Of a stretch of DNA of 64,000 nt, positions 46,571 through 55,389 are shown piece by piece. The notes below the pieces were generated by a model. That model was not told the origin of the DNA, did no database searches, and saw nothing but the letters and a program-made list of their open reading frames with translations. Position 1 is the stretch's first letter, and every line of letters starts with the position of its first letter. Source of the DNA: Mesorhizobium sp. M1B.F.Ca.ET.045.04.1.1 (GTDB lineage: Bacteria; Pseudomonadota; Alphaproteobacteria; Rhizobiales; Rhizobiaceae). The position numbers and the translations under genes were made by a program. The stretch is taken from NCBI RefSeq assembly GCF_003952465.1, contig NZ_CP034448.1, positions 7,541,001 through 7,605,000 on the forward strand, given 5' to 3'.

Positions 46571-48375
46571 AAACGCATCCCGCCGGAAATCCTGTCGTGG
46601 TCGGATGGGCTGAAGCGCCGCTCTCGCCTTGGAGTCGCTTCGGCGACGATGAGTGGTTGCTGGACATCCGCACCGCCGGCCGGCGGCCCGACCAAAATAG
46701 AGTAAGCTGGGCGGTAGAGTTGCCGGAGGGAGCTGTCATCAGCGAAACGGCATGGCGCAGCCTCCATCGGACGGCAAAGCAGTTCTTATGGTCGATGGTC
46801 ACCAACCCACCGACCGGTCGCAAACGTTTGTCACCGAGCTCCGTGCACAGCAAGAGCATCCCGCTACGAATCATGATCCGGTGGATGGCCTTCGATGGGC
46901 TGGAAACGTTCAGCGCCATCGATGTGACCGCGGTAGAGCGCTTGCGCGCTTGGCTGTTGGCGCGACCGGGATACAAGGCAAAGTCTGTACGTCCTAACAC
47001 TATCGTCAACTACATCGTAGTGCTCAAGGATCTCTATCGACAGCGAGCCAAGCTCGATGATGCCCCGCTGGTAGACCCTCTGCCGCAAGAGACCACCTAT
47101 GAAGCGGCAGGCTTGACGCCAGCGACGCGCGGCTCGATTCCATTCATTCCCGACGCCATTGCGATCTCATTGTTGAATACCGCGCTTCAGTGGGTGGAGG
47201 AGTATGGTCCGACAATCGTGAGAGCGGAGACACTGCGTCGCGAAGCGTGGGCATTGGGAGGGATCAACCAGCGCTCGTCTCATGCTCGTAAGGCCTTGCA
47301 ACGTGCAAACCTGAAAGGTCCCGCGGGCGAAGGCCTGCTCGGAGCCTATGCGGTCCGCCATGCGGTTAATCATCTTGTCGAAGCCTGCTACATCGTCATT
47401 GCCGGCTTCGTCGGCATGCGCGTGAGCGAAATCCTCTCGATGGAGACCGGGGCCATCGATTACCATCCGATCGGCGAGACTGGAGTTGCGCAAGCCTATC
47501 TCGTGGCCAGGCTGTTCAAGACTGTCGACCAGCATGGTGGGCGAGTTGAACGCTGGATTGCTCCAGAACCGGTGGTAAAGGCAGTGGAGTTGCTCGAACA
47601 ATTGAGTGCACCCCTACGCGCGGCCTCCGGAAGGCGTGAGCTCTTCCTCGTCAAGAATACCCAGTATGGCGAGATTGTGCCCGTCACCCAGATGCATATC
47701 GGCTGGCGGATCAATGATTTTGCTCGCCACGTCGGGGTGCCGCTGCACGAGGGAGAGCCTTGGGCGTTCAGCACGCACCAGTTCCGGAAGACCTTTGCGC
47801 GATTCATTGCCCGAAAGGACAGGTCGCAGCTTCTTGGCCTCGCCGAACACTTCAAGCATGCATCGGTCGCCATGACCGCGCGCGGGTACGTCGGCAACGA
47901 CTTCGATCTTCGCGAACTGATCGACCACGAAAACCGGGCTGAAACGGCGACGGCGTTGGAAAGGATGCTGCTGAGTGATCGACTTGCCGGTCGCATGGGC
48001 GAGCGAATCGCAGCGAACAACGCGCGGTTCCGGGGACGAGCGGGTGAGCAGGTACGCCGGGATTACATCGAGTTCGTTCTCACCGATACCGATCTGCGCA
48101 TCCATGCCTGCGACTATGGTTGGTGCGTGTTCCAGCGGGAGACCAGTCGTTGCGGCGGCGAGGTCGGTCCCAGCGAGGCTGGCCGGAGCCCGGCCGTCTG
48201 CCTGGGTTGCGCGAACATGGTGATTGAGCCGCGCCATGCGCCTTACTGGCGAGACCGTCGAGACCGAAATCTGAAATTGCTTCCCAAGGCCAACACGATG
48301 ACGGCCGCTGTTCTGACAGAAGCGATCGAACAGTGCGAGACTATCCTGAGCAGGATCGGAGAACATGATGGTTGA
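46567..48375 (+). CDS. Third large tyrosine recombinase
   Basis: The 602-aa protein starts in an ATGA overlap with the previous gene. Catalytic-domain features are GFVGMRVSEILSM (Arg), a Lys in LFKTVD, the box HQFR (FSTHQFRKTFARF), and HFKHASVAMTARGYVG with the Tyr nucleophile. The C-terminus has a cysteine cluster (CDYGWCVFQRETSRCGG...CLGCANM), probably zinc-binding. Classical Tn554 has only two recombinases, so this third one makes the unit closer to recombinase-trio elements, though the proteins are larger than those of typical trios. Confidence 0.85.
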   Translation: MKTHPAGNPVVVGWAEAPLSPWSRFGDDEWLLDIRTAGRRPDQNRVSWAVELPEGAVISETAWRSLHRTAKQFLWSMVTNPPTGRKRLSPSSVHSKSIPLRIMIRWMAFDGLETFSAIDVTAVERLRAWLLARPGYKAKSVRPNTIVNYIVVLKDLYRQRAKLDDAPLVDPLPQETTYEAAGLTPATRGSIPFIPDAIAISLLNTALQWVEEYGPTIVRAETLRREAWALGGINQRSSHARKALQRANLKGPAGEGLLGAYAVRHAVNHLVEACYIVIAGFVGMRVSEILSMETGAIDYHPIGETGVAQAYLVARLFKTVDQHGGRVERWIAPEPVVKAVELLEQLSAPLRAASGRRELFLVKNTQYGEIVPVTQMHIGWRINDFARHVGVPLHEGEPWAFSTHQFRKTFARFIARKDRSQLLGLAEHFKHASVAMTARGYVGNDFDLRELIDHENRAETATALERMLLSDRLAGRMGERIAANNARFRGRAGEQVRRDYIEFVLTDTDLRIHACDYGWCVFQRETSRCGGEVGPSEAGRSPAVCLGCANMVIEPRHAPYWRDRRDRNLKLLPKANTMTAAVLTEAIEQCETILSRIGEHDG

Positions 48376-48811
48376 ACCACGCTCCCCTTCCGCTATGTCG
48401 GCGGCGCGGGCCTATCGTGCGGCCCTGGCCCGGCTGGTTCGGGGCGAGGGCCGCCATCCCGATCATCAGGGGCGGATCGTCCGGATCAGCCCTGCTTCAG
48501 TTGCACGTGAGGCGGGAAAAAGTCGAAACCCGCTCTACACGACACATCGGGACATCCTCGATGAAATTGAGGCCGCCGCTCAGGGACCCGGGCCTGCGAA
48601 GGATTTAGCCGGAAAGCTTCGCGAGCTGGAGGCCGAAATTGCCCTCTTGCGCGCCGATGCCAGACGTCATGCGGAAGAAAGGCGTGGTCTGGCAAGCCAA
48701 AACCTTGCGTTGTTCCACAGGGCAAGGACGGCGGAGGGGCAATTGGCGTCGCTACAGCGGCGAGCTGCAATGGCGCCCGCCGCCGAGCCGTCGGCTACGC
48801 GGCGGCGCTGA
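48365..48811 (+). CDS. TnpC-like accessory protein (HTH plus coiled coil)
   Basis: The 148-aa product overlaps the third recombinase by 11 bases (GGAG upstream). A helix-turn-helix (ISPASVAREAGKSRNPLYTTHRDILDEI) is followed by a long coiled coil (LAGKLRELEAEIALLRADARRHAEERRGLASQN). Position and build match TnpC of Tn554 (about 125 aa), an accessory factor for transposition. Its end overlaps the convergent ardC end by 17 bases. Confidence 0.75.
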   Translation: MMVEPRSPSAMSAARAYRAALARLVRGEGRHPDHQGRIVRISPASVAREAGKSRNPLYTTHRDILDEIEAAAQGPGPAKDLAGKLRELEAEIALLRADARRHAEERRGLASQNLALFHRARTAEGQLASLQRRAAMAPAAEPSATRRR

Positions 48812-49694
48812 GTTCGGCCGAAGGTTGCTGCGCGTGCATCCAATCGACGGCCTTCTGAGCCCTGCTCGCAGCTGCAAAGATGGCGGAAGAATCATTGCGA
48901 AGGACCTTCAACCAGCTGGCAATGTAAGCCGCGTGATCGGGCCTCGGGCGAGCCGCAATCGATAAGTCAGCGAGTACCATCGCGGCCCCCAAATCCACGA
49001 GGACCTCCTCCATGGCATAGGCCTCAGAACCGAAACGACCTGAAAGGTCTCGGTCGAGCCGGTGCTTGGCTCCAGTCGCATGAAGGCCTTCATGAAAAAG
49101 GACGCTATAGTGCGACGCGCTGTCCTTGAAGTCGGCGATAACCGGAACATGCACCCTGTCGGCAGAGGGGAGGTAATATGCCTCGCTGCCGCCGAAGACG
49201 GTATTGATCCCGAGATTGGCGTAAAATGTATCGGCTTCGCTGATGCGGTCGTTGCCTGAACGGGCGACAATTGGCTCAGGCTCATATCCGTCAACTTGAG
49301 CGCAGTTGAACACCGAATAGCCACGCGCAAAAAGCATGGTGCGCTCCGAACCGTCGGTGTCGGCCTCACTCCCTTCGTCAGACTTGCCGCGAACCGGGCT
49401 CCAGAAGACGACCGTCGTTGATCGCTCGCCTCCGCGGACCTGGGCACCGAGGGCTTGCCATTGGCGATATGTTCCCCACACGCCTCTGGGATAACCCGCG
49501 CTTTGCGCTGCTGCCCAAAGCGTGAGAGTGTTCACACCGCGGTACGGCTTTCCGGAGGCAATATTTGTAGGTCGTGACGTCGCCGTTCCATCATGGTGCC
49601 ACGGCATAACGAACTCACCAGCGCCGGCTTCAATCGCCGCGATGATCGCCTCGGTGACTTGAGCGTAGACGCCTGCGCGCTTCTGAGAGGTCAT
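48795..49694 (-). CDS. ardC: ArdC-like antirestriction metallopeptidase carried by the element
   Basis: The ATG at 49694 (GGGAGG 7-8 bases upstream, inside the element) gives 299 aa. The N-terminal ssDNA-binding domain (GEFVMPWHHDGTATSRPTNIASGKPYRGVNTLTLW, GVWGTYRQWQALGAQV) is followed by the zincin domain with HEGLH and the GSEAYAMEEVLVDLGAAM segment. ArdC proteins bind ssDNA and inhibit restriction of incoming DNA. It is divergent in sequence from the resident ardC that the element interrupts, and is intact. Confidence 0.9.
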   Translation of the reverse strand: MTSQKRAGVYAQVTEAIIAAIEAGAGEFVMPWHHDGTATSRPTNIASGKPYRGVNTLTLWAAAQSAGYPRGVWGTYRQWQALGAQVRGGERSTTVVFWSPVRGKSDEGSEADTDGSERTMLFARGYSVFNCAQVDGYEPEPIVARSGNDRISEADTFYANLGINTVFGGSEAYYLPSADRVHVPVIADFKDSASHYSVLFHEGLHATGAKHRLDRDLSGRFGSEAYAMEEVLVDLGAAMVLADLSIAARPRPDHAAYIASWLKVLRNDSSAIFAAASRAQKAVDWMHAQQPSAELSAAA

Positions 49695-49750
49695 GATTAT
49701 GCCCTCCCTGCTTGCGCTGCAACGGGAAGGACACTTGCGGCGAAACCTAA

Positions 49751-49756
49751 TTCGTG
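49751..49756. repeat. 6-bp core at the right junction of the recombinase element
   Basis: Second copy of TTCGTG. It is followed directly by resident ardC sequence coding VVA upstream of HE on the minus strand. Confidence 0.8.
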
Positions 49757-50383
49757 CGCGACTACGGACACGAACGATTCGGGGGATTCGAACGCCTCGA
49801 AGAGGGGGCATGCGATGAAGTCGCCGGCAGGACTATAGAATGCCTTGTTGCCGCCGAAGCGGATCTCCGCGCCGGTATTGGCGAAGAAGGCATCGGCGGC
49901 GTCGAAGCGCTCCATCGGCGAACGAGGCTCGATCGCGGCGGGACAGAACTGCGCCGGCAGGTTGTCGATCTGGTCGCAGTTGAAGACAGGGTAGCCTTTG
50001 AGGAAACGGATGCGCTGGTCGATTTCCTCGCCGTTTTCGGCTTCCTCGGTCTTTTCGATTGCGCCGGCATAGACGACGAGGGTGGAGGTTTGGCCCTTTG
50101 TGACCTGGCCGCCGAGTTCCTGGGCCTGTCGATAAGTCATCCAGTAGGGCGAGGCGTAGCCGTTGGCGGTAGCCTCCATCCAAAGAAGCACGGTATTGAT
50201 GCCGCGATAGGGGACGCCGTTATGGCGCAAGGGGCGCGTCGGCGTGCCGTTTGCGCCCCATGGCTGATGCCAGGGCCGCACACCCTTTTCGAGTTGCTCC
50301 ACGATCTTGTCGGTGATGCGCTGATAGACGTCCTTGTCGGGACGCCGGGTGTTGGCGGAACGCTTGGCGGTTTTGCTGGTCAT
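49757..50383 (-). pseudogene. ardC: Resident ardC, N-terminal half (split by insertion)
   Basis: From the ATG at 50383 this half encodes the ArdC ssDNA-binding domain (VRPWHQPWGANGTPTRPLRHNGVPYRGINTVLLW) and the start of the zincin domain up to SFVSVVA, followed in the intact gene by HEVSH. In the present sequence translation would run through HEL into the element and stop at 49697, giving a protein without the second zinc His. The 5' region carries leader copy 4. Confidence 0.9.
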
Positions 50384-50470
50384 GATGCTTTCTCCGGTCA
50401 ACGGACCGGGGAAAGCCTCTCTCTCCCACTCAGGCCCGTTCGACCGGGCCTGCGCTTTCTCTCGCTCTCT
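50384..50470 (-). promoter_or_regulatory. Structured 5' leader, copy 4 (resident ardC)
   Basis: Minus-strand order: AGAGAGCGAGAG, hairpin CAGGCCCG/CGGGCCTG (50452-50431), GGGAGAGAGAGGCTTTCCC, and CCGGTC/GACCGG (50409-50394), whose 3' arm runs into the GGAG ribosome binding site. It matches the leaders of the parB-like gene, the helicase gene and the remnant at 41473. Confidence 0.6.
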
Positions 50471-50699
50471 AGAATGATTGGCTGCCTGTCCGCCTTTTAC
50501 TGGCCGAACGGAACGGCAGGGCTTGTTAGACGTTTCAGGTTTGCCGCAGCGCCGGCCTCGCAAGAGCGATCATAGCCCGCATGGGGCGAGACCCGCTTGC
50601 CGGGGCATGGAAAGCGGAAGCCGGGCCTTAGCGGAGCTTGAGCGCGGTCGCGCAGCGACCTGCCGCGAGAATCCAGGTAAGGTTGGCCTGGTTGCTTCC

Positions 50700-51180
50700 A
50701 GGGGAGATCACTCACGAAGGAGACCGTTGCCTCGGCATGGCCGAGACCACTCCTGGCCCCTTGATCATGGTTACGCAGTTCGTCTCGCTCATGGAGGCGT
50801 ATCGCGCTTCGGGTTCGCTGAGTCCTCTGCTTGCGGGCACGCTGGGCGGATTGCTGACGACCTGGGTGACCTCTTTGTGCCCTGCTTCCTGCGGATCTTT
50901 CTCGGCGCGCCGTTCATTGAGAGCCTCAGGAGCAACAAGGCGCTGTCGGCGGCATTGTCAGCGATTACTGCTGCAATTGTCGGCGTCGTCCTCAATCTGG
51001 CAGTCTGGTTCGCGTTGCACGTGCTGATCGCTCAGCTCCACGAGATCCATGGTTTTGGATTTGCTGTGGACGCCCCCTGGGTTGAGCTCCGTGAAAATCG
51101 CCTCCCTGATCCTGACGCTTGGCACGATGATCGCAGTCTTCCGCTTCAAGGTCGGCATGATCGCGGTGCTTGCGGGATGA
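50700..51180 (+). pseudogene. Remnant of a chromate transporter (ChrA-type), frameshifted
   Basis: Three plus-strand frames together encode the C-terminal half of ChrA: MAETTPGPLIMVTQFV (about 50735-50785), then FVPCFLRIFLGAPFIESLR and ALSAITAAIVGVVLNLAVWFALHVL (about 50874-51030), then VKIASLILTLGTMIAVFRFK and VGMIAVLAG (51091-51180). At least two frameshifts and loss of the N-terminal half make it non-functional. It sits between the island and the sulfate operon. Confidence 0.78.
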
Positions 51181-51403
51181 CCCAACACTTTAAAGGTCTT
51201 TGATGTGCCCTGAAATTCGAACGGTGTGATGACTTCCGTAGGCATTCGTTATCGGTTCGAAGCGTGTCCCCTGTTAGTCCTCACGATTGAAGCCGCCATA
51301 ATTCCGGTCGATGCGTCCAAGGGGGCTGACATCAAATGCACACTGCGTGTGCCGATCGCAACCATGCGCGTAACGGGCCGTTCCGGCGACGTGGGCGCCC
51401 CGC

Positions 51404-52444
51404 TCAGCTCTGCCGAAAAAGCTTCCAGCGCCCAGGCCTGAAGGCCACGCGGCTCTTCTGTGCCGCGGGATGGTCGATAGGCAGCTCGATCTCGACGCGC
51501 TGGCGCTCGCCGCCGACCTCGAGCTCGACCCGTCTGGTGCCGGCGACGCGGCGGCTCGCGGCAACCGTGCCGGCGATGCAGCCGCTGCAGCCGTCGAGCA
51601 GCTCTACATCGTGCGGACGGAAATAGAGCAGTGCCTCGCCGGAGGCAGCGTTTGGCGCCGGCAAGCCGATCGGCCGGTCGGCGAGCCAGATCTCGCCGTT
51701 GTCGACCCTGACCGGCAGCGAGCTTGATTCACCAATGAAGCTGTAGACGAAGGGCGAGTTCGGCGTGTCGTAAATCTCGTCGGCCGAGCCGACCTGCTCG
51801 ATGCGGCCCTGGCTCATGACCACGACGCGGTCGGCGAGCTCCAGCGCCTCTTCCTGGTCGTGCGTGACGAAGACGGTCGTGTGGCCGGTGCGGTCATGGA
51901 TCTCGCGCAGCCAGCGGCGCAGCTCGCGGCGCACCTGCGCGTCGAGTGCGCCGAACGGTTCATCAAGCAAAAGCACCTTGGGCTCGATCGCCATGGCGCG
52001 GGCGAGCGCCACGCGCTGGCGCTGGCCGCCGGAGAGCTGCGCCGGATAACGCTTTTCGAGACCTGAAAGCTGGACTAGATCGAGCAATTCCGACGCCCGG
52101 CGGCGGATTTCCTGCGTCGATGGCCGCGCGGCGCCATGCCGGACCTTCAGGCCGAAGCCGATATTGTCGGCCACCGTCATGTGACGGAACAGCGCGTAGT
52201 GCTGGAAGACGAAGCCGACATTGCGCTCCTGGATCGACTTCTGCGAGGCGTCCTCGTCGCCGAAGAAGATGGCGCCCTTGGTTGGCCGCTCCAGGCCGGC
52301 GATCAGCCGCAGCAGCGTCGTCTTGCCGGAACCGGACGGCCCAAGCAGCGCGATGAGCTCGCCCGACTTGATGTCGAGCGACACGTCGTGGAGCGCCGGA
52401 AACAGCTCAAACTCCTTGCGCACGTTGACGACGCGAACTTCCAT
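51404..52444 (-). CDS. cysA: Sulfate/thiosulfate ABC transporter ATP-binding protein
   Basis: The 346-aa product energises sulfate import. Walker A GPSGSGKT (35-42), signature LSGGQRQRVALARA, Walker B VLLLDEPFGALD and the H-loop TVFVTHDQEEAL are present, with a C-terminal TOBE-like regulatory domain. It is the last gene of the operon Sbp-CysT-CysW-CysA, with a 68-base gap after cysW. Confidence 0.95.
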   Translation of the reverse strand: MEVRVVNVRKEFELFPALHDVSLDIKSGELIALLGPSGSGKTTLLRLIAGLERPTKGAIFFGDEDASQKSIQERNVGFVFQHYALFRHMTVADNIGFGLKVRHGAARPSTQEIRRRASELLDLVQLSGLEKRYPAQLSGGQRQRVALARAMAIEPKVLLLDEPFGALDAQVRRELRRWLREIHDRTGHTTVFVTHDQEEALELADRVVVMSQGRIEQVGSADEIYDTPNSPFVYSFIGESSSLPVRVDNGEIWLADRPIGLPAPNAASGEALLYFRPHDVELLDGCSGCIAGTVAASRRVAGTRRVELEVGGERQRVEIELPIDHPAAQKSRVAFRPGRWKLFRQS

Positions 52445-52512
52445 ACAAATCCCTCAGTTCGTTGACGCCGTCGTTGTCCCAAAACCGCCAGGCTTTGGGC
52501 GACAGCTAATCT

Positions 52513-53397
52513 TCAGTGTCCGCGCGTTGCGGCGATCTCGGCGCCGTAGCGCATCTCGAGAAGTGTTTTCAAGACCAACGTCACCAGCGCCAGGCCGGCA
52601 AGCAGCGAAGCGACCGCAAAGGCGCCGACCGCGTTGTATTCATTGTAGAGGATCTCGACATGCAGCGGCATGGTGTTGGTGAGGCCGCGTATGTGGCCGG
52701 ATACCACCGAGACCGCGCCGAACTCGCCCATGGCGCGTGCGTTGCACAGCAACACGCCGTAGAGCAGCCCCCATTTGATGTTGGGCAGCGTCACATACCA
52801 GAAGGCCTGCCAGCCGCTGGCGCCAAGCGAGAGCGCCGCCTCCTCGTCGCCATTGCCTTGTTCCTGCATCAGCGGGATGAGCTCGCGCGCGACAAAGGGG
52901 AAGGTGACGAAGACCGTTGCCAGAACGATGCCGGGCACGGCGAACAGGACCTGGATGCCATGCGCCTTCAGCCATGCGCCGAGCAGCCCTTGCGCGCCGA
53001 ACAGAAGCACATAGACCAGGCCGGAGATGACCGGCGAGACCGAGAAGGGCAGGTCGATCAGCGTGGTCAGGAACGCCTTGCCCTTGAACTCGAACTTGGC
53101 GATGGCCCAAGCGGCCGAAAGGCCGAAGACAAGATTGAGCGGCACCGAGATCGCCGCCACCAACAGGGTCAGGCGGATGGCCGAGCGCGTGTCGGCATCG
53201 CCCAGGGATTGGAAATAGGCGCCGACGCCCTTGGCGAAAGCCTCCTTGAACACGATGATCAGCGGCAACAGCAGGAAGACGCCGAGAAATACCAGCGTGA
53301 CGACCGTCAGCGTGATGCGGACGGGACGGCTTTCAGTGACCGCCGCCGACCGGCTCTCATGCAATGGTTCGTAGGATTTGATTTCGGGATCAGCCAT
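52513..53397 (-). CDS. cysW: Sulfate ABC transporter permease CysW
   Basis: The 294-aa membrane protein has six predicted helices and the permease EAA loop (EEAALSLGASGWQAFWYVTLPNI) that contacts CysA. It overlaps the cysT stop by 8 bases. Together with CysT it forms the channel for sulfate. Confidence 0.95.
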   Translation of the reverse strand: MADPEIKSYEPLHESRSAAVTESRPVRITLTVVTLVFLGVFLLLPLIIVFKEAFAKGVGAYFQSLGDADTRSAIRLTLLVAAISVPLNLVFGLSAAWAIAKFEFKGKAFLTTLIDLPFSVSPVISGLVYVLLFGAQGLLGAWLKAHGIQVLFAVPGIVLATVFVTFPFVARELIPLMQEQGNGDEEAALSLGASGWQAFWYVTLPNIKWGLLYGVLLCNARAMGEFGAVSVVSGHIRGLTNTMPLHVEILYNEYNAVGAFAVASLLAGLALVTLVLKTLLEMRYGAEIAATRGH

Positions 53398-54241
53398 AGC
53401 GCTTGCGGCTCCATGTCTGCACGAGGTTGATGACCAGCAGCATCGCGAAGGACAGCCCCAGCATGATCGCGGCGATCGCGGTTGCGGCGGGATAGTTGTA
53501 CTCCTCCAGCCGGATGACGATCAAAAGCGGTGCGATCTCGGATTTGTAGGGCAAGTTGCCGGCGATGAAGATGACCGAACCGTACTCGCCGACACCACGC
53601 GCGAAGGCGAGCGAGAAGCCGGTGGCGATGGCGGGCGCCAGGCCGGGCAAGAGCACGCGGGTGATGATCTGGAAACGGCTGGCGCCGAGCGTGGCGGCGG
53701 CCTCCTCGACCTCCTTGTCGAGTTCCTCCATGATCGGCTGGACGGTGCGCACGACGAAGGGCAGGCCGATGAAGACCAGGGCCACGACAATGCCGAGCGG
53801 CGTGTAGGCGACCTTAATGCCGAGCGGCATCAGCAATTTGCCGAGCCAGCCGCTGGGAGCGTAGAGCGTGGTGAGCGCGATGCCGGCGACCGCAGTGGGC
53901 AGTGCGAAAGGCAGGTCGACCATGGCGTCGACGATACGGCGGCCAGGGAAACGGTAGCGGACCAGCACCCAGGCGACGAGCGTGCCGAAGACGACGTTGA
54001 CCGCGGCGGCGATGAACGCGGCGCCGAAACTGATCTTGAGAGCCGTTAGCGTGCGCCGATCGGCGGCTAAAGCCCAGAAATCGGCCCAGCCAAGTGCCGC
54101 CGAGCGCCAGATGAGCCCCGAAAGCGGGATGAGGATGATGAGCGTGAGGTAGGCAAGCGAGAAGCCGAGCGTCAGTCCGAAACCCGGAATGACACTCGGC
54201 TGTCTGAATCGCCACCCCGCCTGGGCGGGTGCTGTGGTCAT
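53390..54241 (-). CDS. cysT: Sulfate ABC transporter permease CysT (CysU)
   Basis: I use the ATG at 54241 (283 aa); a TTG at 54268 is in frame. Six hydrophobic helices and the EAA loop (EEAAATLGASRFQIITRVLLPGL) identify an inner-membrane permease. It forms a heterodimer with CysW. The gap to the binding-protein gene is about 90 bases. Confidence 0.94.
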   Translation of the reverse strand: MTTAPAQAGWRFRQPSVIPGFGLTLGFSLAYLTLIILIPLSGLIWRSAALGWADFWALAADRRTLTALKISFGAAFIAAAVNVVFGTLVAWVLVRYRFPGRRIVDAMVDLPFALPTAVAGIALTTLYAPSGWLGKLLMPLGIKVAYTPLGIVVALVFIGLPFVVRTVQPIMEELDKEVEEAAATLGASRFQIITRVLLPGLAPAIATGFSLAFARGVGEYGSVIFIAGNLPYKSEIAPLLIVIRLEEYNYPAATAIAAIMLGLSFAMLLVINLVQTWSRKRYG

Positions 54242-54332
54242 GCTGTTCTGGATGTCCCCTCTATTCAACCAGAATGGCTACGCGCAGTCGCATCCGGCCG
54301 GTATGCCAATGAGGCTTACCGGCCGTCCGGCC

Positions 54333-55361
54333 TCACTTGGTCGGCTTGTAGATCTGGTCGAATATACCACCGTCGCCGAAATGGTAAGGCTGTGCCTTCT
54401 TCCAGCCGCCGAATTGCGGGTCGTCGATGGTGACCAGCTTGATCTGCGGCAGCTTAGCGAGATCCTCGGCCGGCACCAGCTCGGGCTTGGCCGGGCGATA
54501 ATGGTTCTTGGCGATGATGGTCTGGCCTTCCTTCGAATAGAGATAGGAAAGGTAGGCTTCGGCCACCTTGCGCGTGCCCTTGGCGTCGACGTTGGCGTCA
54601 ACGACGGCGACCGGCGGCTCAGCCAGGATCGAGGTCGGCGGGTAGACGATGTCGAAATTATCGGCGCCGAATTCGTCAAGCGCCAGATAGGCGTCGTTTT
54701 CCCAGCCGATCAGCACGTCGCCCAGGCCCTTTTGCGCGAAGGTGACGGTCGAACCGCGAGCGCCGCTGTCGAGCACCGGGGCATTGGCATAGAGCTTGCT
54801 GATAAATTCCTTGGTCTTGGCCTCGTCATTGCCGTCTTGCGCGTTGGCATAGGCCCAGGCCGCGAGATAATTCCAGCGCGCGCCGCCCGAGGTCTTCGGG
54901 TTGGGCGTAATCACCTGCACGCCGTCCTTGACGAGATCGCTCCAGTCGTGAATGCCCTTGGGATTTCCCTTGCGCACCAGGAAGATGATGGTCGAGGTGT
55001 AAGGCGCTGAATTGTTTTCGAATTTCTTGCGCCAGTCGGGGTTGATCTTCTTCGACTTCGAGACGACGGCGTTGATGTCGCCTTCGAGCGCCAGGGTCAC
55101 CACGTCGGCATTGAGGCCGTCGATCACCGCCCGGGCCTGGGCGCCGGATCCGCCATGCGATTGCTGGATGGTGACGGTTTCGCCGGTTTCTGCCTTCCAG
55201 TGCGCGGCGAAGGCCTCGTCATAGGCCTTGTAGAGCTCACGTGTCGGGTCGTAGGACACGTTGAGGATGGTGGTGTCGGCAAACGCGAAACCGAGCGTGC
55301 CGAGCTGGACGGCCCCTGCGAGTAAAGGGGCAACTAGCCATGTCTTGAGAGATCGAGTCAT
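54333..55361 (-). CDS. sbp: Periplasmic sulfate-binding protein
   Basis: The ATG at 55361 (GGAGA 5 bases upstream) gives 342 aa with a signal peptide cleaved near AFA-DT. Typical Sbp/CysP features are LNVSYDPTRELY at the mature N-terminus, QQSHGGSGAQARAVIDGL and ADVVTLALEGDI, which line the sulfate site, and PKTSGGARWNYLAAW. It is the first gene of the sulfate operon. Sbp and CysP cannot be separated from the sequence. Confidence 0.94.
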   Translation of the reverse strand: MTRSLKTWLVAPLLAGAVQLGTLGFAFADTTILNVSYDPTRELYKAYDEAFAAHWKAETGETVTIQQSHGGSGAQARAVIDGLNADVVTLALEGDINAVVSKSKKINPDWRKKFENNSAPYTSTIIFLVRKGNPKGIHDWSDLVKDGVQVITPNPKTSGGARWNYLAAWAYANAQDGNDEAKTKEFISKLYANAPVLDSGARGSTVTFAQKGLGDVLIGWENDAYLALDEFGADNFDIVYPPTSILAEPPVAVVDANVDAKGTRKVAEAYLSYLYSKEGQTIIAKNHYRPAKPELVPAEDLAKLPQIKLVTIDDPQFGGWKKAQPYHFGDGGIFDQIYKPTK

Positions 55362-55389
55362 TGGGGTCTCCGTTTGCGATCTCATCAAT

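Larger units (their letters stand above)
43504..49750. mobile_element. Tn554-like element with three tyrosine recombinases and cargo ardC
   Basis: The 6247-base element has three overlapping tyrosine recombinase genes, a TnpC-like gene and a convergent ardC. Its boundaries are exact because the interrupted ardC can be reassembled in frame. There are no long terminal inverted repeats; only TTAGG at the left end and CCTAA at the right end are complementary. AGGACACTT occurs near both ends (about 43555 and 49729) and GGACACTT also just outside the left end. Site-specific insertion without long inverted repeats but with a 6-bp core is the Tn554 pattern. Confidence 0.88.

Noticed and set aside
51226..51441. 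A short plus-strand frame next to cysA
   Set aside because: It overlaps the 3' end of cysA, has no domain and no good start.
53378..54049. A long plus-strand frame across cysT
   Set aside because: Antisense shadow of a permease gene; Asp/Gly/Glu/Arg-rich low-complexity translation.
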